DNA from: Mycobacterium simiae | GTDB lineage: Bacteria; Actinomycetota; Actinomycetes; Mycobacteriales; Mycobacteriaceae | Length of the DNA stretch: 64,000 nucleotides | Assembly (NCBI RefSeq): GCF_010727605.1 | Contig: NZ_AP022568.1 | Coordinates: 1-64,000 of the forward strand | Direction of reading: 5' to 3' | Part shown: one piece after another, positions 53,512 to 64,000 of the stretch | How the letters are laid out: the number at the start of each line of letters is the position of its first letter | How positions within the stretch are numbered: the stretch's first letter is position 1 | Made by a program: the position numbers and the translations under genes | The notes under the pieces: model-generated | Told to the model about the DNA's origin: nothing | The model's database searches: none | The model's input: the letters and a program-made list of their open reading frames with translations, nothing else

Positions 53512-54315
53512 ATGAGACGAGAAGTGGGCGCCGAGTTGGAAGTCGAAATCACCGCGGCCACGACATTAGAGTTCCAGCTCGCCGTGGCCCCACATCCGCG
53601 GACAGAGGTCTTCGAGTCGCTGCACTTCGTCTTGAACGGAGAGCGGATTCAGCCGCTGGAGATCAGCGGTGTGCATGGCAACCGCATTCACAAATTCGAT
53701 GCCGCGATCGGCACGTTAAAAGTCCACTACGCTGCGACGATCATAGGCCAGACCGACCCAGCTCCGGTGACGGAATACGACCAGTCCATGTACCTACGCC
53801 CCAGTCGCTATGCCGAGGCCGACAAATTTTATGGTTTTGCTTCAACCGAATTCGGCAATGATCACGACTCCGCGACCCTGCTGGAGCATGTGAGTTCGTG
53901 GGTGGGTACCAGGCTGAACTATGTGCCCGGCTCCAGCGACCCGATCGACGGGGCGGTGGAGACGCTGCTCGCGGGCAAGGGTGTGTGCCGCGACTTCGCG
54001 CACCTGGTGGTGGCGCTACTTCGCGCGGTGAAGGTCCCGGCACGCCTGGTATCGGTGTACGCGCCCGGCCTATATCCGATGGATTTTCATGCGGTGGCGG
54101 AGGCTTTTGTCGAGGGACAATGGCGGGTGGTCGACGCGACGTTATTGGCGCCGCGGCAGACCCTGGTCCGTGTCGCCACCGGCCGGGATGCCTCTGATAC
54201 CGCGTTTCTCGACAATCACAAGGGCGCGATCACGCTCGTCAAGCTCGCTGTGACCGCTGTGGTTGATGGTGACCTGCCTGCGGATTCGATCGACCAACTG
54301 GTTTCCATCCGCTGA
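53512..54315 (+). CDS. transglutaminase-like cysteine protease family protein
   Basis: 267 residues. An N-terminal beta-rich domain (TTLEFQLAVAPHPRTEVFES) precedes a transglutaminase core with Cys (GKGVCRDFAHLVVALLRA, near 158), His (YPMDFHAVAEAFVEGQWRV, near 193) and Asp (VVDAT, near 208). Activity could be protease, amidase or crosslinking. ATG 53512 is chosen; a GTG one codon upstream is possible. AGGAGG at 53485 is rather far away, and an ATG nearer to it (53503) opens only ATG GCG TGA. Confidence 0.85.
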   Translation: MRREVGAELEVEITAATTLEFQLAVAPHPRTEVFESLHFVLNGERIQPLEISGVHGNRIHKFDAAIGTLKVHYAATIIGQTDPAPVTEYDQSMYLRPSRYAEADKFYGFASTEFGNDHDSATLLEHVSSWVGTRLNYVPGSSDPIDGAVETLLAGKGVCRDFAHLVVALLRAVKVPARLVSVYAPGLYPMDFHAVAEAFVEGQWRVVDATLLAPRQTLVRVATGRDASDTAFLDNHKGAITLVKLAVTAVVDGDLPADSIDQLVSIR

Positions 54316-54471
54316 GAATTCGCCCGTCTCCTGGCACGTCACCCGGCTCGCCCCTCGTTCTTCGCGTAGTGTTGGGAGTGTCGGCGATATCTCGCACCCG
54401 GCTACTCAACGCCATGTCGTCGCCGATTCGAATGATCTGGCTAGTTTCGCGGCCAGGACGGGAGCGTCGCG

Positions 54472-54945
54472 ATGACGCAGAAAAAAGACCACACTGATGT
54501 CGATCATCGGCATACCCCACCGGAAAATACGCCACGTCTGAAGCTCAAGCCGAAGGCTCCTCAGAACGGGTACGTCGATGGGGCATGGTGGCCGCACAGT
54601 GCGGACCTGACTACAGAGCTGCCAGATCTGTTGTCCGTGTTATCTGTTCGACTCGGTCCGATCGGCCGTGTGATCTACAACGTGAACGAATGGGCAATGC
54701 CGCCTGCAAAATTCGTGACGGGAGGGCGAACGGTGCGGCTCGACGGATACCGCCGCCAGCCGATCAACACGGTCGAAGTCATCGGGCTCAATCGCAACAA
54801 GATCGTCTTGTTGGTGGTGGCTCCGCAGGCCGATCCGGCCCGGGCGCACACCGTCATGATGAACGCCGCTGGACCAAGCAATGTGTCGACCACCCAGAGC
54901 CTCCTCATGACCGGGACGAAAGAAAACGGAGCACCGCAGCCCTAG
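54472..54945 (+). CDS. DUF5994 family protein, copy 1
   Basis: 157 residues from ATG 54472. The family signature is VDGAWWPHSADLTTELPDLL followed by VLSVRLGPIGRVIYNVNEW and the closing region NRNKIVLLVVAP. DUF5994 proteins are common in mycobacteria and have no known role. It converges on a second member of the family 25 bases away. Confidence 0.85.
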   Translation: MTQKKDHTDVDHRHTPPENTPRLKLKPKAPQNGYVDGAWWPHSADLTTELPDLLSVLSVRLGPIGRVIYNVNEWAMPPAKFVTGGRTVRLDGYRRQPINTVEVIGLNRNKIVLLVVAPQADPARAHTVMMNAAGPSNVSTTQSLLMTGTKENGAPQP

Positions 54946-54970
54946 CTGTCGAGCGCACGAGTCCCGGGTC

Positions 54971-55543
54971 TCATCCCTCGCGGACGTTTGTTCCCGTCGC
55001 AGCAGCAGCTCGCCGGGAGCGACGCAGTTCAAACATTTTTTCTCCCTTGGCTGCGCGCAGTACGCAGTCGGCGGTCACGAACGCGCGTGAGTCACGATGC
55101 GCAGCGAGGACTGACAGGCCCGCCGCCCGACGCAATAGCATGACCGCCAGAGCCGTGCCGGTCTGATACGGAACGATCAGGATTTTCGCCCGTGCACCAC
55201 GGCCGTCAACCGTCATCACCCGTGGGCGGATGCCTTGCCACCAGCCCCAATTCAGGTCCTGCTGACAGTGCGCCGACGACCAGTTGACGTTGATGTCGAC
55301 AACATTGCCTAACCGAACCGTCAGAATCGAAATCAAGTCGGGCAGTTCCCGCGACATCTGCCCAGTGCGGGGCCACCAGGCCCCATCGATCTCGTTTCCT
55401 AGCCGCGATGCCAGGGTGAGCCGCACGGGGCTCACCGGGTGTCGCGCCGCGACGCTAGCACCCGCAGATGTACTCGGCTCCCCCATCATTGTTGTATTCT
55501 CTTGTGCGGCAATAACACCGGTCGCCGCATCGATGCGATTCAT
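54971..55543 (-). CDS. DUF5994 family protein, copy 2
   Basis: 190 residues from ATG 55543 (MNRIDAATGVIAAQENTTMM), with GAAGGG about ten bases upstream. It shares IDGAWWPRTGQMSRELPDLI, ILTVRLGNVVDINVNW and AKILIVPYQTGTALAVMLLR with the family and with copy 1. It faces copy 1 tail to tail. The C-terminus is Arg-rich (ELRRSRRAAAATGTNVREG). No known function. Confidence 0.83.
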   Translation of the reverse strand: MNRIDAATGVIAAQENTTMMGEPSTSAGASVAARHPVSPVRLTLASRLGNEIDGAWWPRTGQMSRELPDLISILTVRLGNVVDINVNWSSAHCQQDLNWGWWQGIRPRVMTVDGRGARAKILIVPYQTGTALAVMLLRRAAGLSVLAAHRDSRAFVTADCVLRAAKGEKMFELRRSRRAAAATGTNVREG

Positions 55544-55919
55544 GGAACAGCCCTTCAAAGTTCGACGATGTCGGGCCACGGGCGGCCCGACGGGAGGAAT
55601 CGCATTGCCAGCAGTCTCCATCGCGAAATACCGATTGAAGCCAGCGTCGACAACGAAACAGCTCACTATTGACGGTACGCCACGGATGGCTCATGTGGTC
55701 AACGGCAGTCGTTGCACCTGGGATCACCTTCTCCCCGTCGTCGGTCGGCCAGGCGTCATCGCTCAGGGTGACTCGATCAGACGACGCTGCGGTCACCTTT
55801 GAACTATGGTGCGGCGGAGGAGTTTTGGCTCGGGTGGAGGGTTGCCGGAGTCGGCGCCTGAAGTCTCGTCGAGCGGCGACCGGCCGTAGAAGGGGCGCGA
55901 TGCCGGATTAATTTCCCCG
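55544..55919. other. intergenic region, no gene seen
   Basis: Between the DUF5994 gene and the 3' end of the desaturase, both on the minus strand. Short open frames are present but none is convincing. The DUF5994 ribosome site is at its left end; the promoter is likely nearby but was not identified. Confidence 0.5.
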
Positions 55920-57254
55920 TCAAACTCTGATCAACAATTCGGGTAAATCTGCTGAAGCAGTCGCCATCGCGAGCGTCGCGCAATGCTTGCGTGCCAGTGG
56001 TTTGAGCAACACACCATCTCGATGCGCCATCTTCCTAACCGATGCGATCGCTGTTTTGAGACCACGGCGACGGCCTGTCTCCGGATCGATGCCGCTGAAA
56101 TCGGGTGCCAGTTGGGCGAACATCCGCTCGCTGCGGGTCTCCGCGGCGTCGTCGGCGGTATCGCGCAAGTACTTGTTGGGAAGGGACAGTTTAGCGATGG
56201 TGCGCCACGTCTTGGCGCACTGCACCAGGAAGGAGCCTGTGGTGTAAGGCAAGTCGTACCTGTCGCACAGTTCGCGCACTCGTCCAGAGATCTCGCCCAA
56301 CCGATTGCTCGGCAGATCAGGGTACAGATGATGCTCGATCTGATAGCACAAGTTGCCACTCATGAACCGCAGCGCTGGACCCGCGCCAAAATTGGCACTG
56401 CCCAGCATCTGGCGCAGGTACCAGTGGCCCCGCGTCTCACTGCTCAGGTCGCTCTTGGCGAATTTCTCTGCGCCATCTGGGAAATGCCCGCAGAAAATCA
56501 CCGCATCGGCCCAGACGTTGCGTATCAGGTTGGCCACCACGTTGGCTTTCAACGTCGACTTGTAGGTCGCCGCCGGCGACAACGACGTCAGCGCCGGGAA
56601 CGCGACGTAATCCTTGACTAGTTGCCTGCCGGCCTTCGCGAAGAATTCGCGGGCGAGCTCAAGGGTTTCGATGCGCTCCGGCCCAGGCTTCAGAAGCTTG
56701 CCCAAATCGATGTTCTGCAAACCAATTCCCCACTCGAAGCCAAGAGCGAGGATTGCATTGAACACCAGGTTGCCGACGTTGTAGGGCTTCCACGGCTGAT
56801 CTCGGGTAACGCGAAGGAGGTCATAGCCGACATCGTCGTCCATGCCGAGAATGTTGGTGTACTTGTGGTGCCGATGGTTATGTGCGGATATCCAGTGCTT
56901 GGACGCCGCAGTCATGTCCCATTCCCACGCCGAGGAGTGGATCTCCGGGTCGTTCATCCAGTTCCATTGGCCATGCATGACATTGTGGCCGACCTCCATG
57001 TTCTCGATGATCTTTGCCAACGCGAGGGTTACCGTCCCCGCCCACCACGTCGCGCGTTTCGAACTAGCACCGAGCATGAGCCGGCCGGCCAGCTCGAGGG
57101 CGCGTTGTGCGGCGATGGTCCGATGGATGTAGCGCGCGTCGCGCTCGCCTCGGGAGGCCTCGATGTCCAGCCGGATCGCGTCAAGCTCAGCAGCGAGGGC
57201 CTCGATGTCGGCCTCTGTGAGGTGAGCGAAGGCCGGAATATCAGTGATCGCCAT
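55920..57254 (-). CDS. membrane fatty acid desaturase (DesA3-like)
   Basis: 444 residues from ATG 57254 (MAITDIPAFAHLTEADIEAL). The three histidine boxes of acyl-CoA desaturases are present: GHNVMHGQ (near 90), HNHRHH (125-130) and QIEHHLYPDLPSNRLGE (near 306), which bind the di-iron centre. The C-terminal half contains YDLPYTTGSFLVQCAKTWRT. It resembles M. tuberculosis DesA3 (stearoyl/linoleoyl-CoA desaturase group), which works with an oxidoreductase partner; no such partner is next to it. A decayed relative of its 3' end lies 1.4 kb away at 58647-58800. Confidence 0.92.
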   Translation of the reverse strand: MAITDIPAFAHLTEADIEALAAELDAIRLDIEASRGERDARYIHRTIAAQRALELAGRLMLGASSKRATWWAGTVTLALAKIIENMEVGHNVMHGQWNWMNDPEIHSSAWEWDMTAASKHWISAHNHRHHKYTNILGMDDDVGYDLLRVTRDQPWKPYNVGNLVFNAILALGFEWGIGLQNIDLGKLLKPGPERIETLELAREFFAKAGRQLVKDYVAFPALTSLSPAATYKSTLKANVVANLIRNVWADAVIFCGHFPDGAEKFAKSDLSSETRGHWYLRQMLGSANFGAGPALRFMSGNLCYQIEHHLYPDLPSNRLGEISGRVRELCDRYDLPYTTGSFLVQCAKTWRTIAKLSLPNKYLRDTADDAAETRSERMFAQLAPDFSGIDPETGRRRGLKTAIASVRKMAHRDGVLLKPLARKHCATLAMATASADLPELLIRV

Positions 57255-57702
57255 AGTTTTTGTCCTTCCGGGGGCAGGTCCACCACGGTCAGTAGGGACA
57301 GCAGCGTAGCTGCGGGTGCGGGCAACCGAAGGTGCACCCTCGACGACTTCCCTGCGATATTCGCCTGGGGTGGCTTGTGCGCCCAATGAGATCGCCGGCC
57401 AACGCTATTCAGCGAAGACAAAACTGGTTGCAACCGGAGCGTCGGCTGGCTGAGTCGACCAGCCGCGCCGAGTAACTCTGACTCCTTAGCAGTAGAGGCC
57501 GCGGACCCCGTCAAACGCCCGATAATGCGCCGGCGACAAAGAGCGGGGTCCCGAGCACCAAAACCAACGTGGGCTTGGTTGAAAGTCTGAACACCCAACA
57601 CGCTACACGACTTGGGCTTGATGGGTTGGACGCGGTGGCGCACCATGACCGGATGACAGCTTTTGATTCGCTGAGCCCCGAAGTCCGGGGGATGAACACA
57701 GG
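57255..57702. other. divergent intergenic region, no gene seen
   Basis: Separates the divergent desaturase and NYN genes. No frame looks coding and I could not assign promoters with confidence. Confidence 0.5.
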
Positions 57703-58578
57703 ATGACGGAATCGGCCACCACCCGCGTCGCCGTCTACCTCGACTTCGACAACATCGTGATCTCGCGCTACGACCAAGTCCACGGGCGAAACTCCTTCCA
57801 CAAGGACAAGGCCAACGGCCTCGAAACGGATCGGCTGCAGTCGGCGACCGTCGACGTCGGCGCCATCATCGATTTCGCGTCATCGTTCGGCACACTCGTG
57901 CTGACCCGCGCCTACGCGGACTGGTCCGCCGACGTCAACGCCGCCTACCACGGTCAACTGGTGGGCCGCGCAGTCGATCTTGTTCAGCTCTTCCCGGCCG
58001 CTGCTTACGGGAAGAACGGGGCGGACATCCGGCTAGCCGTCGACGCGGTCGAAGATATGTTCCGGTTGCCCGATCTGACCCACGTGGTGATCGTCGGCGG
58101 CGATTCCGATTACATCGCGTTGGCTCAGCGGTGCAAGCGGCTAGGTCGCTACGTCGTAGGTATCGGTGTGGCCGGTGCCAGCAGCCGGTCACTGGCAGCG
58201 GCCTGCGATGAGTTTGTCACCTACGACGCGCTGCCCGGAATATCCACGCAGGAATCGCGCGCGGCCGAACCGAAGGGGCGGGCACGGCGCTCCAGTGGCC
58301 GCGACGCCGACGACGACGCGGTACCGGCCGATCCGCAGGCGGCGGCCACCGGGTTGCTCGAACGCGCGCTGCGCATCGGTCAGGACAAAGACGACGCCGA
58401 GTGGCTGCACAACTCGGCCGTCAAAGCCCAGATGAAACGGATGGATCCGTCGTTCAGCGAAAAGGCTTTGGGTTTCCGGTCTTTCAGCGACTTCCTCAGG
58501 TCCCGTGGCGACCTCGTCCAGCTCGACGAGACGAGTACCACCCGTTTGGTACGGTTACGCGGCGATACTGTCTCGTAG
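57703..58578 (+). CDS. NYN-domain nuclease-like protein with C-terminal LOTUS/OST-HTH domain
   Basis: 291 residues. The NYN (PIN-like) domain covers about 1-170: VAVYLDFDNIVISRYDQVHG, GADIRLAVDAVEDMFRLPDL and HVVIVGGDSDYIALAQRCKR, with acidic residues placed to bind a metal. A disordered Arg/Asp-rich linker (about 175-215) leads to a LOTUS/OST-HTH-like domain (about 220-285) with MDPSFSEKALGFRSFSDFLR, which binds RNA in other proteins. RNA cleavage or processing is the family expectation. It lies in the accessory block. Confidence 0.88.
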   Translation: MTESATTRVAVYLDFDNIVISRYDQVHGRNSFHKDKANGLETDRLQSATVDVGAIIDFASSFGTLVLTRAYADWSADVNAAYHGQLVGRAVDLVQLFPAAAYGKNGADIRLAVDAVEDMFRLPDLTHVVIVGGDSDYIALAQRCKRLGRYVVGIGVAGASSRSLAAACDEFVTYDALPGISTQESRAAEPKGRARRSSGRDADDDAVPADPQAAATGLLERALRIGQDKDDAEWLHNSAVKAQMKRMDPSFSEKALGFRSFSDFLRSRGDLVQLDETSTTRLVRLRGDTVS

Positions 58579-59233
58579 TCCGCAGTTCCCGGATCGCCGT
58601 TGCCAGCCCGCGTCGTGGCGCGCCCGGGATGTCGAATCGTTGCGATTCATTCCGAAACCTCTGCTCGGAACGCAGTCTTGGGCGCATCGTCAGAGGTAGC
58701 GGTTAGAACCGAATCCGGCAGAGCTAGTTTGCAGGCGGTGCGTGCCGTGAGCAGGAATTGGCGATGCACTGGGCCGGTCGTGTACGGCAGGTCGCAGGTG
58801 ACACACGCCGTTGACGCTCAACGCAATTCGCGCGCAGCGGCGCGAGGCGTTCGCGCGGCGGTGCACCTAGGAGAAAGAGTTTGCAATCCCAGCATTCTGG
58901 GTCACGTCCGATCTATTGGTGGTCGCTTGCGCGCACAACACGAGAATGGGGGCGAAATCAGCTAACAAAACGTGTCGCTCGGCACCAGCCACCTGTTTTG
59001 GGTGAGTGGCGACACGCAACGCCACGCCCGGTGCGAAACGTAGTGGCCCGAGAGGCAGCCGAACCGTGTGGTCGACCCGCTGCGATCATCCCCCGAGCGT
59101 AGGGTGACCTCAGAGGCTACATGGCTCGCCCAATATGCGGCTATGCGCATGACCGCCGACGCTGACATGAATTTCGAGCCTGGCAAGGCGACCGGCCTGC
59201 GCGGGCCGCAACAGCGAGCGCGAGGGGAAGCCA
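58579..59233. other. gene-poor region with a desaturase remnant
   Basis: This 655-base stretch has no intact gene. It contains the desaturase 3' fragment (58647-58800) and, at 58972-59015, an imperfect hairpin whose ends are GTGTCGC and GCGACAC. The rest shows nothing recognisable. Confidence 0.55.
58647..58800 (-). pseudogene. 3' fragment of a DesA3-like desaturase gene
   Basis: On the minus strand this reads CDLPYTTGPVHRQFLLTART then ACKLALPDSVLTATSDDAPK and a few more residues to a TGA at 58647-58649. It aligns with the intact desaturase's YDLPYTTGSF..TWRTIAKLSLPN..ADDAAETRSE. Nothing matching the first 330 or so residues, including the histidine boxes, lies upstream, so this is the tail of a lost second desaturase. 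Confidence 0.75.
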
Positions 59234-60675
59234 ATGCGGCAACTGAGTTGGACCGACGACATGATGTTGCGCGCGGAGACGCCGGAGGCGCCGATACAGA
59301 TTCAGCTGCTGCTGATCTATGACTCGTCGACCGCCCTGGGCGGCACAGTGACGTTCAAGGCGATCCTCGAGGAACTCGACGCCCGATTGCACCTCGCAGA
59401 TGTCTTCCGGCAGCGATTGACGGAGCTACCCGGCGGTTTCCATCGGCCCTATTGGGTGGACGACCCAAGCTTCGACCTCGACTACCACGTCCGCCAGATC
59501 GGGTTGCCGGAGCCCGGCGACTGGCGGCAACTCTGTATCGAGATCGCGCAGCTGCACGCTCGGCAGATCGACCTGCGGCGTCCTCCGTGGGAGATCACCA
59601 TCATTGAGGGACTCAATAGCGTGCCCGGGGTACCGGAGGGCTCGTTTGCGATGGCGTTGAAACTGCACCACTGTGCGGTCGACGGCATGGCGAGCGTGCA
59701 AATGATCGCGGCATTGCACGATCTTGCCGCCGACAGCCCGCGTCCCACTGGACCCGACAACCCCTGGCAGCCTCTTCGGCTTCCTTCGACCGCAGAATTG
59801 CTTTCACGCGGAACCCTCAACGCTGCGTTGTATCCATGGCGCACGGGTAGGGTTTTGGGCACTAACGCCCCCAAAGCGGTCCGCGGCTTGATCGGTCTGC
59901 CGGGCAAGGTAATTGGAAGTGCCGTACGCGCCGCCGCGCGTGGCGTTGTACCGTCGTTCGCGCCGACAACTCGCTTCAACCAGGCGCTCTCGTCGAGCCG
60001 AGTCTTCGAGGCTCGGTTCCACGATCTCGCAGATTTCAAGAGGATCAAGGCCAGCGTCCCGGGAGCGACGATCAACGACGTCGCACTGGCCTACGTCGGT
60101 GGAGCACTTCGTGCGTATCTCAAGGGCCACGGTGAGCTTCCCGAGGAATCGCTCGTCGCGGCCTGCCCGATGTCAGTACGCAAAGCGGGCGATGAGACCA
60201 GCAAGGGAAACAACCTATTCGGCCGGCTACAAACACTCGGAACCGACATCGCTGATCCGCTTGAGCGTCTCGCCGCCATCGCGGCATCGACCGCGGGGAG
60301 CCGCGCCGAGGCGGAATCGACGGCCACCACCCAGCTCATCGAATTGATTGGCACACTGCCAACTTCACTACTGGGGATGACAGCGAAGGTCGCCAGCGCG
60401 CTCCCGTTCTCCGGTCCGACGATCGCCAACACAACGGTCACCAACGTTGCGGGTCCCAGCGAGCCGCTCTACTTCAGCGGTGCCCGACTCCTCCGCGCCG
60501 CCGGGCTCGGACCGCTGGTCGGCGGCGCGAATCTGATCCACGTCGTTGCCAGCTACAACGGGATCTTGTCAATCAGCGCTACGGCGGATCGTGACGCCCT
60601 GGCCGATCCGGCCAGGTATGCCGCATGCATGGAGGGCGCATTTCAGGAATTGCTTTCCGCGGTAGACGCGGACGA

Positions 60676-60679
<4 letters not shown>
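59234..60679 (+). CDS. wax ester synthase/diacylglycerol acyltransferase (WS/DGAT)
   Basis: 481 residues from ATG 59234 ([20 protein letters not shown]). The catalytic HHxxxDG motif is LHHCAVDG (His145, His146, Asp150, Gly151). Other landmarks are [12 protein letters not shown] near 115-126 and the C-terminal [17 protein letters not shown]. It esterifies acyl-CoA to diacylglycerol or alcohols for storage lipid. The M. tuberculosis genome has many such genes but, as I recall, not beside uvrA. Its stop overlaps the uvrA stop by four bases (TTAA). Confidence 0.93.
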
Positions 60680-63603
<2,924 letters not shown>

Positions 63604-63723
63604 GCTGCCCCTCTCCTGGTGTGTTGCTGGCTACCGGCGGCTACTGCGCACGGCGCATTCCATGCTAGGTGCCCCCACCGACAAGACACCCATCCCAATC
63701 CGCGGACCAGTAACCTGTCGCAC

Positions 63724-64000
63724 ATGCCCATCGTGGACGACAACTACACCGGTCACGTCAATCCTGGTACCGCCGCCCGTCGCACCCTGCCCGGGGTCAC
63801 GATCGTCAAAGCATCGGTCGGCCCCATGGACAACAACGCGTACCTCGTGACATGTTCCGAAACCGGCGAAACCCTGCTCATCGACGCGGCCAACGACGCC
63901 GATGTACTGCTCGACCTGATCGGCGAGCACGCACCGAAGCTCTCGCTGATCGTGACCAGCCATCAGCATTTCGATCATTGGCAGGCCCTGGAAGCTGTCG
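63724..64000 (+). CDS. metallo-beta-lactamase-fold hydrolase (Rv1637c-like), 5' part
   Basis: The ATG at 63724 starts MPIVDDNYTGHVNPGTAARR; the gene runs off the right edge after 92 codons. GPMDNNAYLVTCSETGETLL and the metal motif TSHQHFDHW (HxHxDH) identify the metallo-beta-lactamase/glyoxalase II fold. In M. tuberculosis the equivalent Rv1637c also lies beside uvrA on the opposite strand. Substrate unknown. Confidence 0.88.
   Translation, partial: MPIVDDNYTGHVNPGTAARRTLPGVTIVKASVGPMDNNAYLVTCSETGETLLIDAANDADVLLDLIGEHAPKLSLIVTSHQHFDHWQALEAV

Noticed and set aside
63604..63723. LexA/SOS box upstream of uvrA
   Set aside because: No TCGAAC-like palindrome is visible between uvrA and the divergent gene.

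Overview
This window is chromosomal DNA from a mycobacterium, most likely a slow-growing non-tuberculous species. It is GC-rich, has many GTG starts and short start/stop overlaps (ATGA, GTGA), and keeps the gene order of the Mycobacterium tuberculosis segment around uvrA (Rv1638) to cyp139A1 (Rv1666c), in reverse orientation. The PE/PPE genes that M. tuberculosis carries in this stretch (PE17 before the Rv1647 cyclase, PE_PGRS30 between pheT and argC) are absent. Comparisons with M. tuberculosis are from memory, not from a search.

Layout: (1) 1-6.7 kb holds the 5' end of an Rv1683-like hydrolase/acyl-CoA synthetase, then a small membrane protein, a gluconate 2-dehydrogenase subunit 3-like protein, a GMC oxidoreductase, an SDR, an enolase-superfamily enzyme and a PAS-ANTAR regulator. 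(2) 6.7-28 kb is a polyketide locus: an ABC-F ATPase and CYP139 on the + strand, facing pks10, pks7, pks8(-17), pks9 and pks11 on the - strand. (3) 28.1-36.7 kb is the arginine operon argCJBDFR-GH, headed by tandem ARG boxes and carrying a 51-bp MIRU-like tandem duplication at the argD/argF junction. (4) 36.7-49.4 kb is housekeeping: pheST, a rhomboid-like membrane protein, an adenylate cyclase, an MpaB-type oxygenase, tsnR, infC-rpmI-rplT with an attenuator-like leader and an ATC start codon, and lysX. (5) 49.4-51.6 kb is the conserved Rv1639c-Rv1638A block. (6) 51.6-60.7 kb is an accessory block not found here in M. tuberculosis: a PknH-type kinase, a transglutaminase, two DUF5994 proteins, a membrane desaturase, a NYN-LOTUS protein, a desaturase remnant and a wax ester synthase/DGAT. 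(7) 60.7-64 kb holds uvrA and the start of an Rv1637c-like metallo-beta-lactamase-fold protein.

The most interesting biology is the polyketide line. Pks9 has a KS in which the catalytic Cys is Gln (KSQ) and has no N-terminal docking helix, so it looks like a decarboxylating loading module. Two fully reducing modules with different AT signatures (Pks8 malonyl, Pks7 methylmalonyl) then lie beside two type III synthases and a P450. The two reducing modules share about 1.9 kb of near-identical DNA with unusual codon use, pointing to recent gene conversion or duplication.

Caution: genes between 1 and about 22.1 kb are riddled with frameshifts, while none occur from 22.1 to 64 kb. Every event I could resolve is a loss of one or two bases, mostly in runs of the same base. 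The twin PKS cassettes give an internal control: identical except for seven lost bases in one copy and one in the other. I read most of these as sequencing or assembly errors rather than true decay, and annotate the genes as whole units.
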